Shown in pieces: positions 27,001 to 36,100 of a stretch of 64,000 nucleotides of DNA (position 1 is its first letter; each line of letters opens with the position of its first letter). This stretch comes from Candidatus Gastranaerophilales bacterium. GTDB lineage: Bacteria; Cyanobacteriota; Vampirovibrionia; Gastranaerophilales; CAJFVJ01. Both the position numbers and the translations under genes were made by a program. The DNA lies in contig CALUSR010000002.1 of assembly GCA_944323485.1 (NCBI GenBank), forward strand, positions 318,048-382,047, given 5' to 3'. Below the pieces are notes generated by a model. That model was not told where the DNA came from. It saw only the letters and a program-made list of their open reading frames with translations, and did no database searches.

Positions 27001-27568
27001 GATAAGCGTCGGCTTCGACGCTTACTGCCAGCTGCTTGATGAAGCAATAAGAGAACTAAAAGGAGAAAAAGTCGAAAAAATTACCCCTCCGGCTGTCGAC
27101 ATCAATGTAACAGCCTATATCCCCGATGAATGGGTAGGTGATGAAAATCAAAAAATGATAGAATACAAACGTCTCGCTGATGTTAAAAATCTAAGAGAAC
27201 TTACTCTGATAAAAGACGAATGGGAAGACCGCTTCGGAAAAATACCTGAAAGTGTAGAAGTACTCATAAAAGTAATCAAAATAAGGCTTCTTGCAACAGG
27301 AATCGGCATAAATTTCATAAGAGAAACACCTTCTGGAATAAGAATTTATACCGAATATGAACAAAATGAATGGAAATACCTGGCAAACCACCTCGACAAA
27401 AAACTATTGCGCCTGCTTAAATGGACAAAAGCACCTGAATCATCAAAAGATGCAAAATCAATTATTATACTGAACAACGCCCACATGGGTACAAATGAAT
27501 TATTTGCCATGCTCGAAACACTGTTTTATGGTATAAATAAAATACAAAATAAATTATTAGATGTTTAA
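24029..27568 (+). CDS. mfd: transcription-repair coupling factor Mfd
   Basis: At 1179 residues this is full-length Mfd. The N-terminal UvrB-homology region includes YRRVTMVSDAGEYSLRGDIL and DIFPSN. The RNA polymerase interaction domain is near residues 500-560 (EGDYVVHLHHGIGRYLGL). The RecG-like translocase follows, with Walker A ICGDVGFGKTEVA (about 650-660), DEEH box VIDEEHRFGV (about 753), motif VLTLSATPIPRTL, motif VI QIRGRVGRS, and a C-terminal TRCF domain. Mfd pushes stalled polymerase off lesions and recruits UvrA. No Shine-Dalgarno is visible before ATG 24029, so a leaderless or weak start is possible. A TATACT box lies at 23994-23999. A parvulin lipoprotein gene follows after 11 nt. 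Confidence 0.96.
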   Translation: MLKTEQEILKTYLQSSEKLSRTIKRIILKKLQGLFGLNSSAKEVFISQLAEQTDKPLFIIINSQQLMLNFLESLKNLTDKNISLLDQTEQSPYELLYSDVSIFHQNRQKLKDFQNGKTDILLCSAKSLMDLYPNQKIFEKYSVYLEKKQEINPYDLIKQLSSIGYRRVTMVSDAGEYSLRGDILDIFPSNTDPVRLEFWGDTIESIRHFSTDSQRTTKHIKEISINPRYSVVLEKQNLENFKKNLDNAYSSQEKKLDDESAKDTLLHTYRSIIEDLEQNFYFEGIEYFAPYIENKFDTVFSYLPPETLIITVETPEILSKIELQHKKYTEEYKNSLNQGLLLPIPRLLHNDYENIEKYLTQFQRFYLDSFISDLFEFDDSIECEPAPKFGTDKDSLISYIKQHRQKGNFIIISTTYPQRAAEILKENEIPYQNIKNLNTNIDYKDVLICNFDLTEGFSSEDLKLTILTDTEFFNKKIKKTTVTKKLLNKEKAEYIENINDLKEGDYVVHLHHGIGRYLGLTKQEFDGEIKDYLTIEYARKDKLHIPAEQINFLSRYRGSGNQPPVLSKMGGDDWVKTKTKVQKAIEEVAQDLLLLYARRAKAEGIVYEQDSPWQIEMEDAFPFTETPDQLKAIEDTKSDMESPKVMDRLICGDVGFGKTEVAIRAIFKAVLSGKQVAMLVPTTILARQHYLNISDRFKPYPMKVGLLSRFRTPKEQKQLIKDIETGEVDIVIGTHRLLQKDIHFKNLGLLVIDEEHRFGVKDKENLKQLKANVDVLTLSATPIPRTLYMSLSGVREMSLINSPPVNRAPIKTYVGEYNINYVKSAINHEIEREGQVYFLYNRVETIHQFADELRMHMPNINIAVAHGQMPPKELEEIMYAFSEGEYDVLLCTTIIESGLDIPNANTMIVYDADRFGLAQLYQIRGRVGRSERQAYAYCFYRPGKLLTKDASDRLNAIKDFTTLGSGYQIAMRDLEIRGVGHILGHKQHGHMISVGFDAYCQLLDEAIRELKGEKVEKITPPAVDINVTAYIPDEWVGDENQKMIEYKRLADVKNLRELTLIKDEWEDRFGKIPESVEVLIKVIKIRLLATGIGINFIRETPSGIRIYTEYEQNEWKYLANHLDKKLLRLLKWTKAPESSKDAKSIIILNNAHMGTNELFAMLETLFYGINKIQNKLLDV

Positions 27569-27579
27569 GGAGTTTATAG

Positions 27580-28719
27580 ATGAAAAAAGTTTTGTTATCC
27601 CTGTTGATTGCTTCATCCGTATTTATGACAGGATGTTCATCTTTTAAATCAGGGAAAGACGTAATCATAAAAGTAAACGATACAAATATCACCAAACAAA
27701 TGTATGACGATGCGTTCAATCAATCAGCATCAAGCTCGCTTGTCAAAAAAGAAGACAAAAACTCAGACAAAGGACGCTTCTTGAATCTTGTTATGAAAGA
27801 CAGAATAGTCAACGAACTCGTCATTAAAGAAATGCTTGAACAAGAATACAAAAAAATGAATATAACCGTCTCCGATGAAGAAATGAACAAAGCAATGGAC
27901 AAAATCTATACTCTGGTAGGAGGCAGAAAAAACTTCCTCGAAGGACTAAAGATGTCAGGCGCAACGGAACAACAATACAAAGAAGCAGTTGAAAAAGAAC
28001 TCAAAGCTGACAAACTGCTCAAAAAAATCAATACCGATAAAATTTCAGACAAAGATATTGAAAAATATTATAACGAAAATAAATCATCAAAATTTGTCTA
28101 TCCGGATATGGTAAGAGCCTCTCATATTCTGATTATGGCAAACGAAGAAGAAATTAAAGAAGAACTTAAAAACAAAAATCCCAAAACAAACGACTCGACA
28201 ATAACATCTCAAGCCTCACAAGAAATGGAAAAAAGAAAAGCAAAAGCAAATGCTATCTTGGCTGAACTCAAAAAAGATTCTTCAAACTTCGCAAAAACTG
28301 CACAAAAAGAATCAGAAGACCTGAGTTCAGCAAACCTCGGCGGAGATCTCGGATTTTTTGCACAACAAGAAGTCCCTGAAGAATTTTCAAAAGCAGCCTT
28401 CAACACAAAACCGGGAGAAATGGTTGATTCTGTAATCCAAACAATGGCAGGCTATCACATCATTAAAGTTACGGACAGAAAAGAAGCAGGTGTGATGCCA
28501 TTTGAAGAAGTTAAAGGAGATATCAGAACTTACCTCGAAAATGAAAAGAAAATCTCCTCTCTTCAAAAATATATCGACAGTTTGAAATCAAAAACAAAAG
28601 TTGTTTACGTAGACAAAAGTTATGACCCGGCAGAAATCCAACAGGAACTCAAAGATGTAATGAAAAAGTTTAACAAAGAATCACAACAAACTGTCAAAAA
28701 AGATGAAAAACAGAAATAA
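27580..28719 (+). CDS. peptidylprolyl isomerase lipoprotein (PrsA/SurA-like)
   Basis: This 379-residue exported foldase begins MKKVLLSLLIASSVFMTGCSS, a signal peptide with lipobox M-T-G-C19. A SurA-N-type helical region comes next, then a parvulin domain (VRASHILIMANEEE at the start, LGGDLGFFAQQEVPEEF in the middle, GYHIIKVTDRKE at the end). A helical insertion of about 30 residues sits between the first strand and the rest of the parvulin core. A Lys-rich tail ends the protein. It helps fold secreted or outer-membrane proteins in the periplasm. AAGGAG precedes the start, and the gene is 11 nt from mfd, so it is probably co-transcribed with it. A terminator follows. Confidence 0.9.
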   Translation: MKKVLLSLLIASSVFMTGCSSFKSGKDVIIKVNDTNITKQMYDDAFNQSASSSLVKKEDKNSDKGRFLNLVMKDRIVNELVIKEMLEQEYKKMNITVSDEEMNKAMDKIYTLVGGRKNFLEGLKMSGATEQQYKEAVEKELKADKLLKKINTDKISDKDIEKYYNENKSSKFVYPDMVRASHILIMANEEEIKEELKNKNPKTNDSTITSQASQEMEKRKAKANAILAELKKDSSNFAKTAQKESEDLSSANLGGDLGFFAQQEVPEEFSKAAFNTKPGEMVDSVIQTMAGYHIIKVTDRKEAGVMPFEEVKGDIRTYLENEKKISSLQKYIDSLKSKTKVVYVDKSYDPAEIQQELKDVMKKFNKESQQTVKKDEKQK

Positions 28720-28730
28720 TAACAACTCTG

Positions 28731-28757
28731 AGGCGGAAATGAACTTTCCGCCTTTTC
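28731..28757 (+). terminator. intrinsic terminator
   Basis: The stem AGGCGGAAA/TTTCCGCCT (28731-28739 and 28745-28753) is followed by TTTT. It separates the mfd-parvulin unit from rfaE2. Confidence 0.8.
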
Positions 28758-28773
28758 AAAAAGGATAATAGGT

Positions 28774-29244
28774 ATGAAAAATTTATTAACCGAACAAAAT
28801 CTTGTTCAAACAATACAAACCCTCAAAAAACAAAATAAAACAATAGTAACAACAAACGGCTGCTTTGACATCCTGCATGTAGGACACGTAAGATATCTCG
28901 AAGAATCAAAAAAACTTGGAGATATATTGATTGTATGTCTCAACTCTGATTCTTCTGTAAAAAAGCTCAAAGGCGACTCAAGACCTCTGAATAACGAACA
29001 GGATAGAGCCGAAGTCTTGCTTGCACTCAAAAGCGTTGATTATGTCATAATCTTCGAAGAGCAAACTCCATCAAAACTCCTTGATATAATAAAACCGGAT
29101 ATACACACTAAAGGCGGTGACTATGACGCAACAACGCTGCCTGAATATCCAGTAATTATGAAAAACAACGGAAAAATGGTGTTTATAAACTTTGTGGAAG
29201 GCAAATCAACAACATCAATCATTGAAAAAATGAAAACTAACTAA
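28774..29244 (+). CDS. rfaE2: D-glycero-beta-D-manno-heptose 1-phosphate adenylyltransferase
   Basis: This 156-residue nucleotidyltransferase domain of the RfaE2/HldE-C type has the H-x-G-H signature at residues 35-38 (FDILHVGHVRYLE). Conserved downstream motifs LIVCLNSDSSVKKLKG and HTKGGDY complete the ATP site. It activates heptose 1-phosphate to ADP-heptose for the LPS inner core. The kinase half (HldE-N) is absent here, so it must be a separate protein. Together with the GT9 gene at 8.2 kb and the lpx operon right after, it shows that this organism makes heptose-bearing lipopolysaccharide. AAAAGG precedes the ATG. Confidence 0.93.
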   Translation: MKNLLTEQNLVQTIQTLKKQNKTIVTTNGCFDILHVGHVRYLEESKKLGDILIVCLNSDSSVKKLKGDSRPLNNEQDRAEVLLALKSVDYVIIFEEQTPSKLLDIIKPDIHTKGGDYDATTLPEYPVIMKNNGKMVFINFVEGKSTTSIIEKMKTN

Positions 29245-29318
29245 AATAATTTATTTGCGAAAAACCGTTGTTAATAATAAAATATAGAAATAACACAGAT
29301 ATATGAGGGGTTAGGAAG

Positions 29319-30425
29319 TTGAATACAGAAAAGAACTATTCACTCGAAGAAATTACTGAAATTATAGGCGGTATCCTTACAAAAAAAACGGATACAAAAG
29401 TCAAACGTATCGGTCCTCCGAGAATAGCAGACGAAAACACTCTTGCGCTTGCTCTTTCGGAAGAAGAAATTCTAAATCTCCAACAGTGCAACGCTAAAGC
29501 AGCTCTTGTGCCTCTGGGCGTAAACTTTGACCATATATCAACAATAGAAGTCGAAAGACCAAGACTCGCAATGATGAAACTTCTGCACCTCTTCTATATT
29601 CCGCCTGATGCTCCATCAGGCATACACCCGACAGCTACAGTACACCCCGAAGCAAAACTCGGACAAAATGTATCAATCGGTGCAAATGTCGTCATATCAA
29701 GAGGGGTTGAAATCGGCGACAACACAAAAATTCTGCCGAATTGCTATGTCGGAAAATACACAACAATCGGAGCAAACTGCCTCTTTCACCCAGGAGTTAA
29801 CATAGGCGACTTTATTAAAATCGGTAATAAAGTAATAATCAACCACGGGGCAAGCATAGGAGGGGATGGCTTCAGCTTTGTAACGGAAACCCCGAGCACT
29901 ATCGAAGCAGCAAAAGAACAGGGTAATGTACAGGGAGATTTTTCTTCTCAAAGAATCTACAAAATTCCATCAATAGGCTCCGTAGTAATAGGTGATGACG
30001 TAGAAATCGGGGCAAATACAACTATCGACAGAGGCACCGTTGAAAATACAGTTATCGGTAACGGAACAAAAATCGATAATCTGGTTATGATTTCTCACAA
30101 CTGCAAAGTCGGCGAAAATTGTATGATTATCTCTCAAGTAGGAGTAGCCGGAAGCTGTAACATTGGAGATAGAGTTGTTCTCGCAGGTCAGGTCGGTATG
30201 GCAGATCATATCAATATCGGTGCTGACTCAATAGTTATGGCAAAATCAGGCGTAAGCAAAAGCATTCCTGAAAAAAGCATCGTAATCGGTATCCCCGCTG
30301 TTCCTCGAAAACAGTTCATCAAACAAATAAAATATATGAAAGAAATGGAATCTCTCGTAAAAGATTTTAAAAAATATCAAAAACAAATCGAAGAGATGTT
30401 CTCAACAATCCAAGAGGAAGAATAA
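29319..30425 (+). CDS. lpxD: UDP-3-O-acylglucosamine N-acyltransferase LpxD
   Basis: The 368-residue protein starts at TTG 29319 (AGGAAG just upstream). An N-terminal uridine-binding domain leads into a left-handed beta-helix of hexapeptide repeats ([19 protein letters not shown] onward). The catalytic His is in [12 protein letters not shown], and the C-terminal part is a helical tail. LpxD adds the second fatty acid, as hydroxyacyl-ACP, to UDP-3-O-acyl-glucosamine in lipid A synthesis. It opens the lpxD-lpxC-fabZ-lpxA operon; its stop and the lpxC start share one base (TAATG at 30423-30427). Confidence 0.95.
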   Translation: MNTEKNYSLEEITEIIGGILTKKTDTKVKRIGPPRIADENTLALALSEEEILNLQQCNAKAALVPLGVNFDHISTIEVERPRLAMMKLLHLFYIPPDAPSGIHPTATVHPEAKLGQNVSIGANVVISRGVEIGDNTKILPNCYVGKYTTIGANCLFHPGVNIGDFIKIGNKVIINHGASIGGDGFSFVTETPSTIEAAKEQGNVQGDFSSQRIYKIPSIGSVVIGDDVEIGANTTIDRGTVENTVIGNGTKIDNLVMISHNCKVGENCMIISQVGVAGSCNIGDRVVLAGQVGMADHINIGADSIVMAKSGVSKSIPEKSIVIGIPAVPRKQFIKQIKYMKEMESLVKDFKKYQKQIEEMFSTIQEEE

Positions 30426-31240
30426 TGGCAACACTAAAAAAACAAATAAGCATACATGGAACAGCTCTGATGAGCGGAATAGACTCTTCTGTCGAAATCT
30501 TTCCATCAGATAAAAAAGGAATAAGATTCTTTGTCAACAACACTGAAATCCCTGCAAAAGCTGAAAATGTCGTATCAACACAAAATTGTACGGTACTGGC
30601 AAAAGACAATGCCAGCATAATGCTTATCGAACACTTTATGGCAACATGTGCATTCTGCAACATCGATAGTCTTGATGTCTGCGTAAATGCCCAAGAACTC
30701 CCTATTCTTGACGGTAGCGCTAAAGGATGGTATGAAGCTTTTTGCGAAGCCGGTATAACTGACGATGAACAAGAACCTCTTGCAATCAAAGAACCGGTAA
30801 ACTTTATCCACAATAGCTCGCTTGTCAGCGTAATTCCTTCTGACTCGCTGAACATAAGTTATATGGTAAACTTCAACCATAAAGACCTTTCTCAAAGATG
30901 GGTTAACTTTACAAAAAATACGGATAAAAAAGAAATTATTGAAGCAAGAACCTTCGGATATCTCAAAGACCTCGAGAAAATTCAGGCAATGGGATTGGCA
31001 AAAGGCGTAAATATCGAGAATACGGTAGGTCTTACGGATGATGGTTACACAACAGAACTAAGAAGCCTCTATGAACCAGCCAAACACAAAATTCTTGATC
31101 TCATAGGAGATTTTATGCTTACAGGTTTCAACCCTCTTTCTATGAATGCAATGATTATTGCAAAAGAAGCAGGACACTTTCTGCATGTTGAAACAGCAAA
31201 AAAAATGAATAACTTAATTATAGTTAAGGAGAAGATATAA
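30425..31240 (+). CDS. lpxC: UDP-3-O-acyl-N-acetylglucosamine deacetylase LpxC
   Basis: This 271-residue zinc amidase has its metal and catalytic motifs in place: His70 in LIEHFMA, the HKILDLIGD segment holding the second His and the Asp, and a late conserved His in EAGHFLHVE. It performs the committed step of lipid A synthesis, deacetylating UDP-3-O-acyl-GlcNAc. The start overlaps the lpxD stop by one base, and fabZ starts on the next base after its stop. The order lpxC-fabZ-lpxA is the usual cyanobacterial one and is also widespread among Gram-negatives. Confidence 0.95.
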   Translation: MATLKKQISIHGTALMSGIDSSVEIFPSDKKGIRFFVNNTEIPAKAENVVSTQNCTVLAKDNASIMLIEHFMATCAFCNIDSLDVCVNAQELPILDGSAKGWYEAFCEAGITDDEQEPLAIKEPVNFIHNSSLVSVIPSDSLNISYMVNFNHKDLSQRWVNFTKNTDKKEIIEARTFGYLKDLEKIQAMGLAKGVNIENTVGLTDDGYTTELRSLYEPAKHKILDLIGDFMLTGFNPLSMNAMIIAKEAGHFLHVETAKKMNNLIIVKEKI

Positions 31241-31696
31241 ATGACACAAACAGAAAGCAAAATGAGTTTTGATATCATGCAGATAATGGATTTGATTCCC
31301 CACAGATATCCGTTTCTGCTGATTGATAAAATTACAGAATGCGTCCCGGGTAAATATGTTAAAGGCTATAAAAATGTTTCAATGAATGAAAACTTCTTTC
31401 AGGGACATTTCCCCAATAATCCTGTTATGCCGGGAGTTTTACAAATAGAAGCAATGGCTCAGCTATGCTCAGGACTTGTTATGACTATGCCTGAATACAA
31501 AGGTAAACTTGCCCTCTTCGCCGGAATTGATAATGCACGTTTCAAAAGAGTCGTAAGACCGGGGGATCGCCTTGATATGGAAGCTGAAGTAATTAAAATG
31601 CGCGGTCCTATTGTTAAAGCCAAAGTAATGGGACATGTCGACGGAGAAGCAGCTGTCGAAGCAGAACTTATGGTAGCTATTCAGGATAAACACTAA
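31241..31696 (+). CDS. fabZ: 3-hydroxyacyl-ACP dehydratase FabZ
   Basis: This 151-residue hotdog protein reads IMDLIPHRYPFLLIDKI at the N-terminus and carries the active-site stretch FQGHFPNNPVMPGVLQIEAMAQ (His in the first part, Glu in the second), the canonical FabZ dyad. It dehydrates 3-hydroxyacyl-ACP to trans-2-enoyl-ACP in fatty acid synthesis and, by consuming the same hydroxyacyl-ACP that LpxA/LpxD use, helps balance phospholipid and lipid A. The gene abuts lpxC with no spacer, and AAGGAGAAG lies at the end of lpxC. Confidence 0.95.
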   Translation: MTQTESKMSFDIMQIMDLIPHRYPFLLIDKITECVPGKYVKGYKNVSMNENFFQGHFPNNPVMPGVLQIEAMAQLCSGLVMTMPEYKGKLALFAGIDNARFKRVVRPGDRLDMEAEVIKMRGPIVKAKVMGHVDGEAAVEAELMVAIQDKH

Positions 31697-31718
31697 AACT
31701 TAAAGACGAGGTATGAAA

Positions 31719-32492
31719 ATGTCAAAAATTCACAACACTGCAATCATCCACCCGAGCGCACAAATAGCTGACGATGTTGAAATCGGTGCATTTGCCGTTA
31801 TCGGTGAAAATGTCAAAATTGACAAAGGCGTAATCATAAGACCCTATGCCCATGTTGAATTTGCTGAAATCGGAGAAAATTCTATGATTTACAGCGGAGC
31901 AATCATCGGAACAGAGCCTCAGGACTTGGGATACAAAAATGAACCGACAAAAGTCGTAATCGGAAAAAGAGTTCAGGTCAGAGAATATGTCACAATCAAC
32001 CGTGCCTCTGGAGAAGGGGGAGTTACACAGGTAGGCGATGAGTGTTTGTTAATGACGAATGCGCACCTCGGACACAACACAAAACTTGCAAATAACGTAA
32101 TACTTGCAAATAATGTAATCCTTGCAGGTCATGTCAAAGTCGAAAAACGTGCATTCCTTGGAGGAACAATGGTCGTTCATCAACACTGCCGCATCGGAGA
32201 AATGGCAATTATGAGCGGATTTTCAGGAACACGTCAGGATGTTCCTCCTTATGCAAAAACAGACGGGCGTCCAGCCAAAGTTGCAGGCATAAATTCTGTC
32301 GGACTCAAAAGAGCAGGAGTAAGCGACGAAGATAGAAATATTATCAAACATGCCTACAAACTTTTGTTCTATTCAGGATTGAATACAACCCAGGCCCTTG
32401 AAGCAATAGAAAAAGAAATGCCTGCAGACAATCCTTACGTTAAACACCTTGTTGAATTTATCAAATCAAGCAAACGAGGAATAATTAAATAA
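31719..32492 (+). CDS. lpxA: UDP-N-acetylglucosamine acyltransferase LpxA
   Basis: I take ATG 31719: GAGG (31708-31711) lies 7 nt upstream, whereas ATG 31713 leaves only 1 nt. The protein (257 residues) is a hexapeptide-repeat beta-helix. It starts with HNTAIIHPSAQIADDVEIGA and carries the catalytic His in NAHLGHNTKLANNV, the GG-x-x-x-x-H-Q segment, and a C-terminal helical part. It catalyses the first lipid A step, transferring hydroxyacyl from ACP to UDP-GlcNAc. It is the last gene of the operon; lpxB, often next, is not here. A terminator follows immediately. Confidence 0.95.
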   Translation: MSKIHNTAIIHPSAQIADDVEIGAFAVIGENVKIDKGVIIRPYAHVEFAEIGENSMIYSGAIIGTEPQDLGYKNEPTKVVIGKRVQVREYVTINRASGEGGVTQVGDECLLMTNAHLGHNTKLANNVILANNVILAGHVKVEKRAFLGGTMVVHQHCRIGEMAIMSGFSGTRQDVPPYAKTDGRPAKVAGINSVGLKRAGVSDEDRNIIKHAYKLLFYSGLNTTQALEAIEKEMPADNPYVKHLVEFIKSSKRGIIK

Positions 32493-32495
32493 CAC

Positions 32496-32529
32496 AAAAA
32501 GAGGACTTGTTGAACAAGTCCTCTTTTTT
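32496..32529. terminator. bidirectional intrinsic terminator
   Basis: The stem GAGGACTTGT/ACAAGTCCTC (32501-32510, 32514-32523) is flanked by A5 and T6. It ends the lpx operon on + and the small membrane protein gene on the minus strand. Confidence 0.92.
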
Positions 32530-32544
32530 ATTTCAAAAAAATGA

Positions 32545-32961
32545 TTATGCTTCTTCATCAAGTTTTTGTGCTTTAACGGAAGCTGCTGAATCTGCAACAA
32601 CTGCATCTGACTTTGCATTTTTACCGCCTTTGTAGGCATCAACAATATTTGCAATCCATAAACCTGTTCCAGCAAGCCCCATCAATCCTAAAGCAACAAA
32701 TTTTCCTACAGGAGTTTTTGGCAAAGTTTCAGCGCCTTCTTCTAATGCCTGGGAAGCTTTTCTCAGCATAGAAACACTGACCAGAGTTGATGCAGCACCA
32801 AGACCAACTGAAGCACCAAGATATTTAGCACCGTCTTTGTTTCTTCCATCCAAAAATTGTCCAAGCCCCGGAACAAAAGCTGACGCAACTGCTTTGACTG
32901 CTCCACCTTTTTGTTTTGGCTGGTCGATATTTCCTGCAAAATTTACCGGTGATACTGTCAT
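32545..32961 (-). CDS. small two-helix membrane protein with N-terminal F-x-G motif
   Basis: The 138-residue product starts MTVSPVNFAGN, a short N-terminal F-x-G motif seen on other unknown membrane proteins in this window. It continues with AFVPGLGQFLDGRNKDGAKYLG, the P-G-L-G-Q-F...G turn typical of TM2/DUF5683-type small membrane proteins. Two hydrophobic segments follow (about residues 47-62 and 88-106). The C-terminus is polar and acidic. Function is unknown. It is monocistronic, ending at the shared terminator after lpxA. The ATG has AAGGAG 8 nt upstream. Confidence 0.72.
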   Translation of the reverse strand: MTVSPVNFAGNIDQPKQKGGAVKAVASAFVPGLGQFLDGRNKDGAKYLGASVGLGAASTLVSVSMLRKASQALEEGAETLPKTPVGKFVALGLMGLAGTGLWIANIVDAYKGGKNAKSDAVVADSAASVKAQKLDEEA

Positions 32962-33070
32962 GATTTATTTCTCCTTACCTTCACTTTTTATATGTTTATT
33001 TAAAATAGAAACATCTCAAAAAATTGTTATCTACAACAATGATATTTACAAAACTTTATATTATTATACT

Positions 33071-33109
33071 AACAAAAAAGACTACCTTTTAAAGGTAGTC
33101 TTTTTTGTT
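33071..33109. terminator. bidirectional intrinsic terminator
   Basis: The near-perfect palindrome GACTACCTTT-t-AAAGGTAGTC (33080-33100) has A6 and T6 flanks. It lies just after the stop of the giant pilin-like gene on the minus strand. Confidence 0.9.
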
Positions 33110-33115
33110 ATATTT

Positions 33116-36100
33116 TTATTTATCTTTATATGTAACAGTAAGAGTTATTCTTTTTATCGCCCAATCATCAAATGCATTTATTTTATTTTGAGGTCTATTA
33201 CCATCTACATATGCTCCTGCAGATATAGTTATTTTCAGTTTTTTTCTACTTTTCAGTACTTCACAAGAAGCAGTAGATTTTGATAAGCAATAAATATTTT
33301 TTCCCCTGCCTGCACCACCACCTATCTTCGTACAATTCCTATCATTTATTGAAGAATCTTTACAAGATTCAATTACAGCATCTTTAGGTAAATTTTTAAT
33401 ATCAGAAAATGAAATATATTTAGTCCCCACACATTTATTTTTATTTGCTGTAGAGGTAGAACTACGCAAATATTCACAATTTTTTACATACTGTGATGGA
33501 CTACCCAAATCTGGTCTAACATATGGATCATCTCCAATAATAATAGGTGTTTTAATTGTATATGTTTTTGTATGAGTCACTGTCGGACAAGGTTTTCCAT
33601 TATCAAATGTTTCATTACAAGACGCATTTGTACAAACCTTCAAAATCCTTGGAGGATTTTTATCATCACATTCTACATTTTTAAATGTGCAAGTTCCGCA
33701 CTCGGTACAAGTATCAGAACTTCCTGTCTGCATACATACACAAGATGTACAAGGAATAGGAATCGGCGTAAACTTGCGAGAACACAGAGGATCTGCATAT
33801 GTATAATACAGAGTTACCTTGCTCAGAGTATCATTCACTGCTTCTTTTCTCATGCAGCGTCCGTTGCTCTTCCACTTAACACATTTTTTACATGTTTTCG
33901 GATTCTTTTTTGAGCCGCAAGAATAAGTTTTATATCTGGCACATGTTTTGCATGCAGCATACGTCTGCCAGTCATTGCCTGAACATGTCCTTGTACATTT
34001 TGTCTGCATATGAACCCTTATTGTAAATGTTTGGGCAGAATAGTTATAACCTGTCACCTCGCATTTAAAACCGTTGTTTGTTTCGCATTTTTCAGGAAGG
34101 AAATATGGACTCAACTTTCCTTCTTTGGTTGAAAGATTTCCGGCTACAGGATTATATGGTTCATATTCAACAATCTGGTCTTCATTTCTGTAGTTATTTG
34201 AATTATCTTTTACTCTTCTCAGGTTATAAACTTCTTTATTTACATGAGAAGAAGGAATTTTTATCGTATAGTCTTTTGTTGTGGTTGTGCTACTTGATTT
34301 GCTTGATGGACAAGTATTTCCAATCAAATTTCTACAATACTTAAAGTTGTACGGCAGCCCGGGAACATTTGTCGACAACTGCTCGCAGGCACATGAATAT
34401 TCTACATTGCCGGTATCAAAGCCTTTATATCTGCTATAGGCATTATCAGTGTATCCTGTTCTGTTCTGGTCAGCCTGTGAGCAGTATCTTCTAACCTGAC
34501 ACCGCGCATCTGATGTTCTGTTTTTTATTTTATTTTCTGAATAGCACGCACTGCATCCAAGAAGGTTTTTAAACTTATTTGAATCAAAGCCATAATTGAA
34601 TGTTGTATCTTCGCATTCTCTGCGGACCTGCGTGCACGCCGTCATATATTTGAAGGTATGTTTATTTAATTCCGTTGAATTTACGGAGGTTGCCGTTTGT
34701 TGATTTTTATCCGTTTTGAGGAAATAACTATTGAACAAATCACACGGTTTGCAGCCTTTTATACCTCCGTCGCGATCATACTTTCGTTTATTGGGGTCTT
34801 CGTCGTCATCTACAAGGTTCATATTTCCATCTCCACCCATGCTTCCTCCGGGGAAGTTTGAAGAGAAGTTATATGACTTTCCGCCTGCTGTCAATGGAGG
34901 GCATTCTCTTCTTGCCTGTGTACACTGCTTTTTATATTTCGTATATGTCCATTCATTTTCGCCATTCGGACAATCTCCGTATTTATCCTCCGTTCTGCAG
35001 GCATAAGCAGCATTATTCGGATCGGTCATTGTGATTTTCAAGATATTTCTTGTCGGAAAGTCACATCTCTCACATTTCGTCACTCCGTCGTTTCTGCTTC
35101 CAAATACAAACGGCATATCGAATTCTTTATATTTATAGAACGCTGTTCCTCCGCAGTCTCTTTCTATCTGGGTGCACTGGGTCAAATATCCGCAACCGAG
35201 GTTTATATAGTCTTTGTTGTTTCCTGAGTTTCCCTCGAACAATTTCAGCGATGTCGGGTCGACCATTCTGACTGAGGCGCCTCTTCCGTCTTTTCTATAT
35301 ATTGCGCTGTCTATTGTTCCGCAGTCATTTCCTACGCCTATGCGCAATGAGCCGCTGATTGTATTCTTTGAATTTTTATCGTTCCACAGAAGCATATCTT
35401 CTGTACCCATGAGTTCTTTTTGAGTGAGCGGGTCTAATTCTTCAGTAGTCCATGCAGCAATTTCTTCTGACATTTCAACGCCTTTTTCATATACAAGCTG
35501 GTTTACTAACACTGCTCTTTGTCTTATTGTGCAGTTGTCTACTTTTGTTATATGGGCTTTTCCGTAGTAGTTTACCGCATGTTTCTCTTTTTCCCCTACT
35601 TTGTGTGTTTCTAGTGTATTTAAGGCTTCATTCAGGGTTATCTTTCCTACTGAACTTCCGTCCTCATACTTCAATTCATTTTCATTATCTTCGTTGTTTA
35701 TTGCAGCATTTAGTGAGGCAGGGCATTCTCTTCTATATTCTATGCCGGCTTTAGATGTATTCGCCATATTAGATATATAGTCTCTTGTTATTATTCCAGT
35801 ACTGTCATTTATCAAGACTTTTCGGTCTTCTACATCAGGACATTCGATGCAGACCTCGGGTCTTGTCGTTTCTGTCGTTTCTCCGTCTTTTGTGCAGCGG
35901 ATTATTTCCTGATAGCACAATCTATGGGCTACGTTTGCTTTTTCATTTTCTGCTTTATCTGATATATTTTCTCTGCTTATCACTGTTGTTATCGGTGAGC
36001 ATATTCCGAGTGCGCCGTCTTTATCCGGGGTTCTGCTTGTATTTGCAACTTCATGCACTCCGATTTTTCCGTTTTTATACAAGTCAAGCGCTACTATATC